Counted from the first letter of the stretch, positions 23,635 through 35,280 are shown. The stretch: DNA of 64,000 bases from Megalonaias nervosa (GCA_016617855.1 JAECUM010027169.1:23209-87208), one strand, 5' to 3'. Notes: generated by a model not told the origin, from the sequence alone. Made by a program: numbers and translations.

Positions 23635-24150
23635 TGTTACGACTATAGGTTTTAAAATAAGTGACAGAAAGAAAATGAAACGAACAATTTAAGTAAAATA
23701 AACTAGCAATTTATATCCCTACAACACAAAATTAAAATCCAAAAGACACCTAGAACATTTTGAATTAAATTACAAATAATTCTATGTCCTATCACAAGCC
23801 CACAAATATAGAATGTTCCGAATGAAATCCAATGGTCTTGAATGTCCTGAATATATTTGAATGAGTTCACATCCAAAGTAATGTATAAATCTAAACGTCA
23901 GAGAGTACTTTAGAAATTCCAATGATAAATGGATTCACACATGCTGATCTTAAACAGGAATGTGTTATTTTGTTGATCAAATCCATATTTATACAAATGT
24001 TCACATGATCTATATCATAGTAGGATGTCCAACTAAAAACCCTTGTCTAATTGTAAATAAGACTAGCATTGAAGTCATAAACTATGTAAACATTTTATTT
24101 ACAAGTAACTATGCAACTTACAATCATTTAAAAAGTTAAGGACACTATAC
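23635..24150. mobile_element. LTR fragment, same family as the LTR at 38263
   Basis: Starts TGTTACGACTATAG and continues with AATAAGTGACAGAAAGAA, closely resembling the first bases of the LTR at 38263 (TGTTACGATTCTATAG, then ATTAAGTAACAGAAAGAA). It decays before the next (AT)n tract. The right terminus is not visible, so the end is approximate. Confidence 0.5.
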
Positions 24151-24151
24151 G

Positions 24152-24154
<3 letters not shown>

Positions 24155-24225
<71 letters not shown>
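24155..24225. repeat. (AT)n microsatellite abutting a solo LTR
   Basis: About 70 bases of alternating AT, ending exactly where the solo LTR begins. The other LTR end is also followed by ATATATATA. Confidence 0.95.
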
Positions 24226-24229
<4 letters not shown>

Positions 24230-25157
24230 ACGTGTAGGCTCGTACAAAAGTAACAAAAGAAAAGAGTGAAGCCAAAAAGCTTTGTATATTTTAACAAAAT
24301 AATTTATTTCCCTAGAAAACAATGTAAAAATGGGAAATAGGACTTACGGTTTGTGAATATAATCCAAAATTTAATCCTAGGATTGAAAAATATAAGTCCT
24401 ATCAGTAAACAGTTCTAATTGAATCCAGGTTCGAATCTCGATGAAATTCCAATATGGAGGCGATGACGTCAGATGAAGTCTTTGTACTTATGGCAACATA
24501 TCCTCGTTGAATCACAGTTTATAATATTTCCGTTTAGAATTCCAGAATAAATTTCCACTGAATGTTTTTGTCCCAGAACGTTCTATAAATATGAAGCACT
24601 TGTTTAGTTTTCTAGAGAATAAATTCTTAAATTCCAAAAAATAGATGAACTTCAAAAACAATCTAGCTTCAACAATAAAACACCTTGAGCTCTGAGGTGT
24701 AAAAATTACGACTGGACTACTCTACTACCAATTGGCTGATTTAATCCTCGATTTTAGATCATATGGTGGCTCACGTGACGGGCGACGTGACCACTAATTT
24801 AAACATCGCATTAAAAAATATGATAATTTGCATGCACGCCTTAAAAGACTTAGCGAATCTTACTATAAGATTCAATAAAAAAAAGTTGTTTGCAAATTAG
24901 AGCCACCACGCAAGCAAAAAATGACCTTGGAAATAGCCAATCGTTTCCGCTTAGTGTTTACAAGATCTATGAACCAAAGTGAGCTAAAAATAGTGCTGCA
25001 GAAATTTTTATAATCTAATCGGGTCAACCCAATTTCCAAAAAAAGATATTCAAATCCAATAAAAATTATTATTACAATAAAATGTAATCAAACAAAAATA
25101 AAATAAAAAAGAATTTTAAAACTAACACACAAGCAATTTAATTACATATACGTAACA
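24226..25157 (-). mobile_element. Solo LTR of the gag-PR-IN-RT-RH family
   Basis: The + strand ends are TATTACG (mutated from TGTTACG) and CGTAACA at 25151-25157, short inverted termini. Internal sequence (GGCTCGTACAAAAGTAACAA, then AATTTATTTCCCTAGAAAAC) is shared with the LTRs at 41055 and 47042. There is no internal domain on either side. It lies inside an (AT)n tract, so the ATAT target duplication is uninformative. About 930 bp against 880 for the paired LTRs. Confidence 0.85.
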
Positions 25158-25469
25158 ATATATATAAGCTTTAGCTTATCATAGAATAAGGATTTATCAT
25201 AACTCCTACTCATATTGTTTTGTTGTAGCTGGTAATTATATGTTTTTGTCTAAACATTTAATGTATTGTATGTATTACTGTACTGTATGCTGATGATCCT
25301 ACTTACTGGGAGTCTCACCTCCCAAAGTTCATGGCAAATCATAGTTTTAGTTTTTTGAAAGATTATATCTGTATGTATTTGAATAGCATGTGTATACCTT
25401 GCATCTCTTTTGATGAAGTAATCGTGACACTTCACAGCACACATGCGTCACAAATAGTGCTAATATAAT

Positions 25470-27850
25470 TTGAACAGAAAAATTAACAATTTATCAATGA
25501 ATTTAAGGGGTCTTTACAGTTCCATTTTAGAAAGGAGAGATATCTTCCTCTGGGTTAGCAAAATATCACATCCATTATGTGTTTGCAATAAACAGACAGC
25601 ACTGCTTCGATTGAGTGATATCGGGAGACAGAATGTGGTTTTCGGTGCCTTTTAGTCATAAATCAAACAGTAGTGAAGATGTTGCCATTCTCTTTATAAA
25701 TAACAATGAATTTTCTATCCAAAGAATATACTGTGACGTTGATGGCAATATAATACTCTTGGTCAGTTTACATGGTCAAAATGATGATAATCCCGATTAT
25801 TTTAAGAAAAGATATTGGTAGTTTTGATAATTCATCTATTATAATTTGCGGTGATGGGAATGTTGTTCAGAAAATCGATACATATACTATTATTTATGCT
25901 ATGAATCACCTGACACGAACAGCAATCCAGGATATTTGGAATGAACTAGATTTACTAGATCCATGGAGAACAGTCGATTCAAATGCTTGATTAATTACCA
26001 GGTAACTTTGAAGCAATCAGAGTATATTTTTTCCTGAATTTCGAGATGTTTTCATATTTCACAGATTCACCTATTTATCACGGGTAAAACAAACGACCAC
26101 TCTGCTATAACTCTAACTTAGAATTATTTATAGGTGTCGTGTTTATTGCACATTTAGTGCAAGTGTACTAAGACAAAAGGAAAATATTAATACAGTTTAA
26201 ACAAGAAATGTTTATAATGCATTAGACTATCATTTTAAAGATGATGAAAATGATTCACTACAGGTAAAGTTAACAAATTAACAAGCACTTCTTCACGCAT
26301 CATAAAAAACGTACAACTGATGCGATGGTAAGCTGACCTTTAGTGCGTGTAATTTAGCGTTAAAACCATGAAAAATGTAGTCAGTCCTGCCTCTAATGGG
26401 TTCATGGTAGACTGTTATAAATTCTTTTGGAATGATTTAGGTGGATTTATATATAGATCACTGAAATTTTGGGTATGAAAATAATATTCTGTCCTAAATT
26501 CAATCCCATGGAATTATCACATGCATGCCAAAAGAAGGCAAACAAGGAATATTTATAACCAATTGGAGAATCATTTCATTGCTTGAAGTTAAAATAGGAT
26601 TAGATTCAATAGTGAATAGGTTTAAAAAGATACTTCCTTTCATTATACATGATAATCTGAAAGGTTTTGTGAAAGGGAGATTTATTGGCGAAAACACTAG
26701 AATTTTTTGGTGATTTTATGAACGAACTAAACGAAACATATGTCTGTCCTTATTATTCGTCTTGAAAAAGCATTTCACTCGTTTGAATGCGACGTTTTGG
26801 AAAATACTCTGATATCTTTAATTCTAGTGGTTTCTATGTGCCAGTGGTTTAGACTATCGTGCCACAAGTCCGAAGGCAATTTGATTAACAATGGACATCT
26901 GTCTCTGTTCTTTCTTTTAGAGAAAAGCTGCCGTCAGGTATAACAGAAGTATTACAGCTTCTTCATAATGACAGAGAGTTTAAACTGGGTCAGTACACGG
27001 GTGATGCCTTTTCAATATTGAATGGTTTCCTAGAGTTTTATGTCTACCATAGAAACACATAAGGATTTTGCATCGGTCTCTTGTTTTCATTGTAACTTGC
27101 TAAAATCAAAATCCATTTAGATAAGAAGGAACATAGTCTCAGAATAAAAACTATGCCCAGACATAGAAAGTATTTGGTCTACGTCTTCCTTTCGACTGTT
27201 AGGAATAGAATTATCTTTAAGATATAGTAGATTCAAATTATGCGAAGAAATTAAAAGAGGTTATCAAAAGAACTGATGGGTTTCTGGATGAGGATAAATC
27301 TGTTCCTCAGCAGGAAAATAGCTTTGATCAAACTATAGATTTTGCCAAAATCCACTGTATAAAGCATGATCTGAATAAAACGTTTTAAACATTTACTTGG
27401 AGTGGCAAAACAGAAAGGGTTAAAAGAGATATAATCATAGCCCTAGCTACAGAACGTGGTCTCTTGATGATTCATATTCACTCTTTAATTCAAGGCATGA
27501 AGATCACTTGGAATAAATGCCTGATTGCAAATTAAGAAGGACTTTGGCAGAAAAAAAGTTCTAGGACACTTTGGAGGCATCCATATATTAATATTAGGGG
27601 GAAAATACTTAGCAGAGATTAGTAAATTAATTACATATACATTTCGGCTGGATGTTATTTTTGCCTTAGCAAGTTGGAAAAAGGAACCCTCGGCAGTGGA
27701 AGAATACTTGTTTCATCACATAAGTGATCAAACCTGGAAACAATATCTAATGATAACACCGAAGTGCACAAAAGATACAAACTTAATTGTCTTTCTGGTT
27801 AAATTCATACAAAGAATTATTATAACAAATCATTTTTTTTTTAAATAATA
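25470..27850 (+). pseudogene. L1/Tx1-like LINE ORF2 remnant (endonuclease + RT)
   Basis: A + strand series of broken frames in the right order for an L1/Tx1-type ORF2. APE-type endonuclease pieces are MNLRGLYSS near 25498, DVAILF near 25675, SIIICGDGN near 25840 and LLDPWRTVDS near 25950. RT pieces are MPKEGKQGIFITNWRIISLL near 26525 (the conserved N-W-R-P-I-S-L-L block), GFVKGRFIGENTR, then RLEKAFHSFE near 26760 (normally D-F-E-K-A-F-D-S). The C-terminal part has ERGLLMIHI near 27450, matching the usual G-G-L-K-M-x-D-I. Many stops and frameshifts make it inactive. Confidence 0.8.
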
Positions 27851-28041
27851 AATTTCGTTAATGGCGATACATGTACTGTTTATAAATAAGAAGTTGAAAA
27901 TATCGAACACTATTTTATGATTTTCCAGTGATTAAAGAGCTTTGGAAATCCTGTACTGAATGGATTAAGAATTTAATGCTAATATTATGATTTCAAAAAC
28001 AGTTGTTTTCGGTTTCTTTGGAAATGGCAAGTTTTGTGAAC

Positions 28042-28787
28042 TATAATCTGAATTTACCTTCCCGTTGGTTTGTACCACCCCCACCTTCCTTCCGATTTAG
28101 AAAACGAAAAGCACAAAGTGCTCAAACTTAATCAGTTCATTTATTGATTATAATTTCAAACCAGATTATGAGCGGGGTGGGGGCATCCCGTTATTGTCTG
28201 CGCTTTTTACTTCATGAGGAAGTTGTCAGTGTAAATGACAACCATGCTCGCCAGTAATTTTCAGTTCCTGGACAAGTCCATTTTCAACGAAGGGGTCTAT
28301 GCAGGGTTACGCAAGCATTTACATAGAAGGAAAATACTATTTCGTCTACTTCCGATATTTCCAAGGTCGAATCAAGCAAAGGAAATGAATAACAACTACC
28401 AATTTGCCTTTCACTTGGATTTAACAAGCGGTGCAACTTCTCTGTTCATGTGTGCAAAGAGATATAACTCTAAGCTCTCAACATTATCATAATACGGAAT
28501 TATCTGGTAGTTACCGAATATGGATGAACTACTTCAAAATGTTGTCTGAGGGAAAGAGACTCGCCCATAGTGTACGCAATATGGCACCGTGTTAATATGG
28601 GTAGTCTGTTACGCATGAAAGGCACGGAGGATGCTAGTGTTAGGGCCACTCTGGTCACAGTCAGGTTAGAAATTATAAATCAGTGAATGAATTGACTAAG
28701 TTATGTGCACTTTTTATCACATTAAAGGTTTCCGTTATTGGTTGGGAGTGGGGTTACAAATAAACGGATAGGTATACTCAAACTATA
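28042..28787. mobile_element. Inverted-repeat MITE, copy 2
   Basis: About 746 bp, the inverted relative of the element at 15473-16236. It begins TATAATCTGAATTTACC and ends GGTATACTCAAACTATA. It shares the core CCTGGACAAGTCCATTTTCA and the sub-terminal stretch AATCAGT...GACTAAGTTATGTGCAC. Read on the + strand, the core gives YIEGKYYFVYFRY. There is no transposase. Confidence 0.8.
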
Positions 28788-29038
28788 ACCAACTGGGATT
28801 TTTATTTTGATCTCAGAATATATAATGTATAAGTCTGCTGTGCTTAAAAAACCAAAATTTTACAAAAGTATAGTTTTATACTAAAAAAACAGTGATTTTA
28901 TATTTATATCTATTAATATAGACCGTGGAAACCGGAAGTCAGGACTTTTCAACAATTATAGATATCACCCAAAACACTGGATAAGGTGGTGTTACAGGAA
29001 TCTCTAAAATCTTGAGATTTTAAACGTTGAAATGTCAA

Positions 29039-29327
29039 TTAAAAAGAGCTTAAGAAACGTTTCAAAATATTAGGTCTCTTGGTTGGAGTAATGATTCTTG
29101 GAAATGCCTTTTGTGGCAACGCATCTTGATGTTCTTCGCAAAGCGTTTGGTTTATTGTGGTATTTGAATGATCGCTTGAAATAAATGACGTGATGGTAGA
29201 ATAAACTATCGTAATACGTCTTTGAGACTTCATTCTTACAAAAGTGCACGGACCTTTGCATTTTTTCGCCAGCGATGCCACACAGTAAAAGAATCAGTTT
29301 AGCATGAGGACGAGAATGAAAGGTCAT
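29039..29327 (-). CDS. Unidentified short frames near the polymerase remnant
   Basis: Two overlapping - strand frames (80 and 85 residues) lie downstream of the Polinton-type polymerase remnant in the same orientation. Neither has a motif I can name. They may be frameshifted halves of one gene. Confidence 0.2.
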
Positions 29328-29379
29328 GTTGAATACGTTTTGAAAGAAAACAAGTGCATGGTGTTTATTTTCTTCTTTT

Positions 29380-29763
29380 TTAGATAGACGCCAAAAGAGA
29401 CGTGTTAATGACCGGACCTCCGTCTTGGTCTTGGCACCAGTGGTGAAACAAATTGGTAGGAAATCTCAAGTATTCTGGAGTGATACGTTTTAAAACGATG
29501 ATTAAAAATATAAGAGGTGTTTGAGTGGCATCGTCATACGCATAATACAACCAAATATGTTCCGAACTGTTTCGTGAATACTTTCGCTTGAGATTTATCT
29601 CTTGGACTTTTAAAGAATACGATATAATGGGTATAGAGACAGGTGGTGCGATGTCCTTTACGTTGTTGAAATAAAAGTGAATAATGTAAATAAAACTAGC
29701 ATTACGACGATGTTCTTTAAGTGTATACCAAAGTTTAATTTCCTCTTCCTCTTCCCCCGACAT
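29380..29763 (-). CDS. Unidentified 127-residue ORF in Polinton context
   Basis: An intact ATG-to-stop frame of 127 codons on the - strand, long for this AT-rich stop-dense region. It begins with an acidic run (MSGEEEEEIKLWYTLKEH) and continues with aromatic/aliphatic segments (IYIIHFYFNNV, WLYYAYDD) and a Trp/His/Cys patch (FHHWCQDQDGG). There is no obvious signal peptide or membrane helix of full length. It lies about 170 bases from the polymerase remnant, same strand. It may be a gene carried by the Polinton-like element; no homology claim is made. Confidence 0.4.
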   Translation of the reverse strand: MSGEEEEEIKLWYTLKEHRRNASFIYIIHFYFNNVKDIAPPVSIPIISYSLKVQEINLKRKYSRNSSEHIWLYYAYDDATQTPLIFLIIVLKRITPEYLRFPTNLFHHWCQDQDGGPVINTSLLASI

Positions 29764-29933
29764 GTGATATGTCAGCTTCTTTTACCACTCTATCTAACAT
29801 TCTCTTTAATTTTATGTTTACTGGTTTAAATTTAACTTTAATTGTAATTCAAACAATGATAAAATAAACGTTCTTGGACACGATTCTCACAAAGATGAAG
29901 AGATATGCAAAAGTTCAGGATGTGAATGCCATT

Positions 29934-30910
29934 CTATTGTGTACATTCAAAGTCAGAAAACATAACATCCGCTTTTTTCTTTCTTTTTCTTGTTGTGCTG
30001 GTCTTTCTTGATGTATTCCTCCAGTTCATTGTCATATTTCTGAATGTTACACTGACGTTCAATTTCCACGATTGTGTAACAAAATTTGCATCTTTTCTTT
30101 CCTGGATAAACGTGTGCTTTAGATTACGGGTCTCAAAAATTCTCAAACTTTTTCTGTTGTGGAATTTGTTTCATACAATGATATTCGTAAAAAGTGGGAT
30201 TGCAAAAGGTTCGCTTACAAGAAGAGCAACGAATTCGTTCTTTTCCTTCAGGAATGCATGGCTTGAACGCTAAACAGTCCCGACATCTCTTTTCGCAATG
30301 AATGTGTTGTCCCAGACTTTTAAACTGAGGCCCCATTTTGCAGAATAATACGTTTATCCCAAAAATCCAGTGATACTGGTAATAACATCAAAATGCTACT
30401 TATGATGATACAGGTGAATGTATTTTCCATTTGGAAAATTGGGTCAGCGAGACATGAAAGCTCAGCGAATGACTTGAGAGTATACTTTCAACGGATAACG
30501 AAGAACCGACACGTCTTGAAGTTTCTACATTTCAGGAATGTCACACACGGTCGCTCGCATAATGCCTGCTTCTGGCAAAAAGACGTCTGCTTTTCTTCGT
30601 TGTGTAGCTCTGTCCAGTTTTCGATTGCTCTTCCAATAATTTTCCTTTCTTCGCGGCATACGTTCGCTCCACGACAAAGGGCACATATGATCTATTGAGT
30701 TGTCAATTTGGACGATACAGCGTTTGGTGCTGCGAATATCGTACACCAATTAAACTCTTCTGTATGGTCGTACTACCTCTAGGAGGTAAAACGTGGGTTA
30801 TTTGAAGAGAAGATTTTCTATAGAACATGTTAAACTCGTCAATGAATTGTTGGATGCATTGAATTTTGTCAATGACACCGACGGTGTTAAAACTGCCGGT
30901 GTGCAAAGCT
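29934..30910 (-). pseudogene. Polinton-type protein-primed DNA polymerase B, N-terminal remnant
   Basis: Broken - strand frames, in order: IVQIDNSIDHMC (near 30700), an EAGI segment near 30550, HFDVITSITGFLG (near 30362-30400), a Cys/His-rich zinc-binding-like region (CEKRCRDC, CSSCKRTFC, near 30180-30300), then MFSDFECTQ at 29937-29963, which matches the Exo I motif (D-x-E) of family B polymerases. This order of an N-terminal region, H-F-D-V-I-T-S, a zinc-like domain and D-F-E is what I know from Maverick/Polinton polymerases. A stop follows directly after the Exo I motif. The rest of the exonuclease, TPR and polymerase palm domains are missing. Confidence 0.7.
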
Positions 30911-31139
30911 AGATCCAGACAGAAGTCTTCAAACTGTCGTGATGAATTGAGAGTTCTCTTTAGCGTGGCATTATTTCTTCTCTGTTTCTAACAAGGGATA
31001 CAAAATGTCGATACGACCACGAACAATTAAAAAAACTCAAGATACTTGCTATATCTGCCTGTAAAAAGGACGCTAGACTCCAGAATATCCAAAACGTCAA
31101 AGCAAAGAAACAACAGGAGAAAAGGGAGACAAAAGTAAA

Positions 31140-31384
31140 GATTTCAGTTATCACTGTCAGGAAGAGCATAGGTCTTCAGAGTGTCATAAGAAAAGAGAAA
31201 CAAACAGGAGATGGGGCATTCTACAGAAACAGAAGAATAACCAATACCAGCCAAGAAATTCTTAATGTAAGACATCAGCAACAAATTAATCAAAGAGATA
31301 AGATTCATTGTGTCATAAAAGAATCCAAGGATTTGCAGAAACTCCCTGGCTGTGAGCCATTTCTTGTTTGAAATGAAAGTAGAT

Positions 31385-31434
<50 letters not shown>

Positions 31435-31760
31435 GGCTGATACCAATAATCGCGGTATGCGAACCGCAGAAATATATGTTATGATTGACGGGCGAAAACG
31501 TGAAAACACAGGACTGTCAGATCGAAACAGATGATGCGTTCTTTCGGAAGAATGGAAAGGCGTACTGACCTTGCCGTCTCTTTCTTGAATGTTGGTGGAA
31601 GCATGAACGGATTTAGATGCCTAAAGTCAAGGATTGGTCTGAGCTTGCCATTGACTAGAAAAACCTTGGAGGAAAATGCCGGAGATTGTGGTATTCCGGA
31701 TTTTCTCCAATCTCAAGAAAGGAGAGGATGAAATGGAGATGGGGTTGGCAAAACGAGAAC
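31140..31760 (-). pseudogene. DIRS-like reverse transcriptase remnant
   Basis: A - strand frame near 31600-31680 reads VFLVNGKLRPILDFRHLNPF, matching the L-R-P-I-[IL]-D-x-R-x-L-N block of tyrosine-recombinase (DIRS/Ngaro-type) retroelements rather than the R-M-C-x-D-Y-R of Ty3 elements. A second segment near 31300-31370 (WLTAREFLQILGFFYDTM) fits the downstream RT/RH connection region. Between them a deletion and a (GA)n microsatellite replace the catalytic palm. No recombinase was seen. The superfamily assignment is moderate. Confidence 0.5.
31388..31429. repeat. (GA)n microsatellite inside the RT remnant
   Basis: About 21 GA units interrupting the DIRS-like coding remnant. Confidence 0.95.
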
Positions 31761-32479
31761 CCAAGCGCCTCTGAGACAATTTAAATCACCCACTCGCCTG
31801 GTGGAAGATATATATCCGACACTGTTTGAACAACAACAGTCAGGCGCCTACCGGATAGTTTCCTTTGGTCGATCTCGGACACGAGTGAACAGTGAGAGAA
31901 TGAGGGCCTGAGTGTAGAGAAACTACACGTATGATATCCCCTCGAAACGACTGCCTCTGAGAGTGATTAGCAGGTTGTTTCCATTTATAGGATTGGGATC
32001 CCGTTGGTATATGGTTTGAGCAACGAACAATTCCGTTTCCAGTTTTTCTGTTCGTCTCGTCTTTGAGTGCAAGTCGGAGATGATATATAAGGCGATGGTC
32101 CTTCGCAGAGAGACGGATGGATGCGATGTTGTCAGTTCACAAGCGAAAGCTTAATACTAGTGCCACATGTAGGCGGAAAGGGGAGGTAATGACCAGAATT
32201 GTTGTCTTTTGTCTTTATAATATAGACTGTAGAGAACGAATATTTGTCTTTGGCAGGGCTTGATCTATGTGGTATTATGGCTTATATTCCTAACGTTAAT
32301 GTGATTAGGGAACGTATTTGAAGGAGAAATCTAGACATGTGAAGGTCTCTTTCTCTTTGAGTTAGCAAGTAAGTCTGAAACATTTCTCTCAGTTACTTTT
32401 ACTCCCCCATAAATGTATTGTAACACACACTGTGTTTTGTTTTCATGACTATCCTTCTGCCCTTCACACTTCAACGTTT

Positions 32480-32640
32480 TCCTCCAATCTTTTTCTTCTC
32501 GTTTTCTTCCTCTTCTTGCTGTTGTTGAATAAATACATCTACTGCATCTTTCTGTCGTTGCAAATTTTCCAATTCTTCTTTCTGTCTCATAAAACCATTC
32601 ACCAATGGGAGTATTACTGCTGCAGACAAATATTCTTGAG
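32480..32640 (-). pseudogene. Coiled-coil scrap, possibly gag-like
   Basis: The - strand reads GFMRQKEELENLQRQKDA, then a run of Gln and Glu (QQQQEEEENEKKK) and a stop. The composition is coiled-coil-like, as in the gag proteins of several retroelements, and it lies on the same strand as the DIRS-like remnant about 0.7 kb upstream of it. Too short to assign. Confidence 0.25.
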
Positions 32641-33179
32641 GAGATTACAGGCAATCTGACTGAATTTTGTACTCTACAAACCAGAAGTGCGACGAACTTC
32701 GAGAAGAAAATGACAAGTGAAGAGATGCCACTTATGTTAACGCCTTTGCTTAGTAAAATCTCAAGCGGCCCTTTTCAGGGCCACCCAGATCACTGGAAAA
32801 GAGACATACTAACCCTATTTGCTTTTATGTTTTGTGTATGTATGTGTTTGTACATCTGTTTTGTTGATAACTAAGACTTAATACTCGCATTTACCGCTTC
32901 TGTCTGTGTGATAGTATGTTTGTATGCAAGGGTATATTGGTATGCCTATAAATATTTTATACCCTTCTGTTTGATAGTATGTTTGTATATAATTATATAG
33001 TAGTATGTCTATAAAAGTTTCCTACCCTTGAGTGAATGCATGCGTATAAACACTTCCTTTTCGTTGCGGGGACGGGTGTTTGGTTAGTAATAAAAAAGTA
33101 GGTGCTGAACTGTATATGTGGTGTTTCGGGGCAGTAACCAAAAAGAGGGTGCCGGATTGCAGATTGCAAAGTTGTGTGC

Positions 33180-33360
33180 TGGAATGTAGATCAAAATTTT
33201 AATATTATATTTCCCTTGTCCGTATAAACTGTTGACCATTTTAACATTACATTTCCCCTTGTCCCCATGAACACTTCTGCCCCTATAATAATATTCCCAT
33301 ATTAATCATATGACCAGTTTAACATATAATTTCCCTTGTCCCCATGAGGCCTGCCCATTT
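33180..33360. repeat. Short degenerate repeats (TTTCCCTTGTCC)
   Basis: Three occurrences of ATTTCCCTTGTCCCCATGA-like sequence near 33210, 33248 and 33330, separated by AT-rich spacers with 'ttaacat'. Copy number and period are irregular. Confidence 0.5.
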
Positions 33361-33439
33361 AAACCTACGGCGTAATGCTAATGTACATATGTCCACCAAC
33401 AGCCCCATGCAACTACTAATAGTTCCACATGTTGTGGAT

Positions 33440-33960
33440 TGCTTGCATGTGGGATAAAGAAAACTGTCGAACTGGGGATAAAAGGTCAAGGCTGATGTCA
33501 CTAAAAAAAATGGTTTCCACTCATAGTTTTAATTTCTTGATCTTGTGAAGTCACCAAAATTTGTGCACGACTTACATGGTGAGTGGGATTGAAGCTGTCT
33601 GCTTTTGGTGCCAAAAGGTCAAAGACACTATCACTTAAAGAAGTAATATTGATCTTGCAAAATAAATGTAGTTCTAGACTAAAAGCCTTGACTAATGTTT
33701 TTGCGCACAAGATATGGAAGAAACCCATTGATTTTGGAATCAGAAGGTCAAAGGTCAAGGTTAATATGGCTGAAAGAAAATGTTTTTGTTTACAGATTTA
33801 CTTTTGTTATACAGTAAATTGTTGGCCATACATTATGGATTGCTTGCAGTTGGGACAATAAAGAAACCTATTTATTCTGGGGTTTACGACAATAGTCATG
33901 GCAAATCAAAAAAGAAAATTAAGCTTTCTGCACTGCAAGATTAGTTCAAGACTGTATACC
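33440..33960. repeat. Interspersed repeat with AGGTCAAGGTCA-type core
   Basis: Several related modules contain AAAAGGTCAAGG, CAAAAGGTCAAAGACACT and AGAAGGTCAAAGGTCAAGGT, each followed by similar text about meeting 'attgctt' and 'gggataaagaaa'. The phrase AAGGTCAAAGGTCAAGGT is common in molluscan interspersed repeats as far as I know. A reverse-orientation core (CAGTCACCTTGACCCCC) lies near 34980, so the repeats may bound a 1.5-kb segment. Confidence 0.55.
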
Positions 33961-35280
33961 TTGACCAGAGATCAGATCATAAGACCCACTGGTCACAAAC
34001 CTCTAGAGTAATCGTGCCCTACCGGTGACTACATAGATGGCATTTGAAAACAGGGAGGACATATAATGAGCCATTCATTTAACTCATTCAGTGACACCAG
34101 GATTAATCGCACATTCGCTTCCGTTTTCGTCACATGATAGATAAAGACCCATAATGTAAATTGTGTCCCTTTTCTATAGCCCAAAGGTTGCTTCTACATG
34201 ACACTAACTATACTCACTTCACAATGACCAGATGATATATCATTACCAATCGCATTATAAGCAATTGATAATTTTACATGCGGGCTACAACCGGCTGGAC
34301 GTCCATATCCGGTAGGTAAAAGAATTTGGTTTACTCAGGTCTTACCCTTCATCTTGCCTTACAAAAGTCTAATTTCGTCATCACAGAATTTCTTACAATG
34401 AATTTTGGAAAATACATTTCAACATGTTATTGGTTATTAATATTTAGTTGTTAAGTCAAAATAGCAGGCTAGAGGGATGTTCTTCGCTTTCAAAGACAAT
34501 GGTCTAAAAGGATATAAACTTAGTCAATCACCCACTTGAATGAGTCAGATAGTGGTGTTTGATTGGCTGAATGCCACTGATGACGTCAGTTCGAAGTGAT
34601 CAATAGTTTTAGTCTGTCTATAGACAACTGGGCAGATTCTTGGCTTGACATATTTCCTTCTGACAGGTGGAAACAAAAACTATTACAGCACTTTTGCCAT
34701 ATCATAATTACAATTATTATTACTTTTTTCAATTTAAATAAGAAAATTTGTCAGCAAAATTTACTCCACTTTGGTAGTCTTCTTATGAACAACTTTATTT
34801 TAAAACATATTACTATCAAAACCTTTGGGTGTTTTGCTCTGGAAAGGATATTAAGCCGGTATACTAGGACTGCGTGATTGTCAGTATACAGAGAGAGGCA
34901 AACCCAGCACACCCATTATGTATTTAAGCAACAAATGCTCTAATTGGGTTCATTAAATGATTAATCTTTGATATAGGTCACAGTCACCTTGACCCCCTAA
35001 CTTTTTGAGCCAAAAGCAACAGATGTCTTTCTGGTCTCCGGTACAAGCCTTCCATCGTGTTTGATCAATGTAACTGCTGCGGAAACTGCTTTATTGTGAG
35101 GAATCCAATTTTTTAAGTCTAATCTTGAACCTATTTGGTCCAGTTAGGTCCAATATATGGTGATAATGCAGGATTAAAGAGACATACATAAAGAAAAAAA
35201 GTCCCCTAAAACAAGCTAGATTTCCTTCTTGTATCTGAATCTTTTATGAAAAATGTAGGAAAAGTGACAGTTGAACCAAG
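33961..35280. other. No gene recognised
   Basis: AT-rich DNA. It has an inverted copy of the AGGTCA-type core at 34978-35000 and a short + frame at 34596-34877 without motifs. Confidence 0.4.

Noticed and set aside
29926..30273. 115-codon + strand frame
   Set aside because: Antisense of the polymerase B remnant; no motif of its own.
30975..31230. Cys/His motif on the + strand (CYICL and YHCQEEHRSSECHKK) resembling a gag zinc knuckle
   Set aside because: Interrupted by stops, no flanking gag or pol in the same orientation, and antisense to the DIRS-like remnant; not enough to call.
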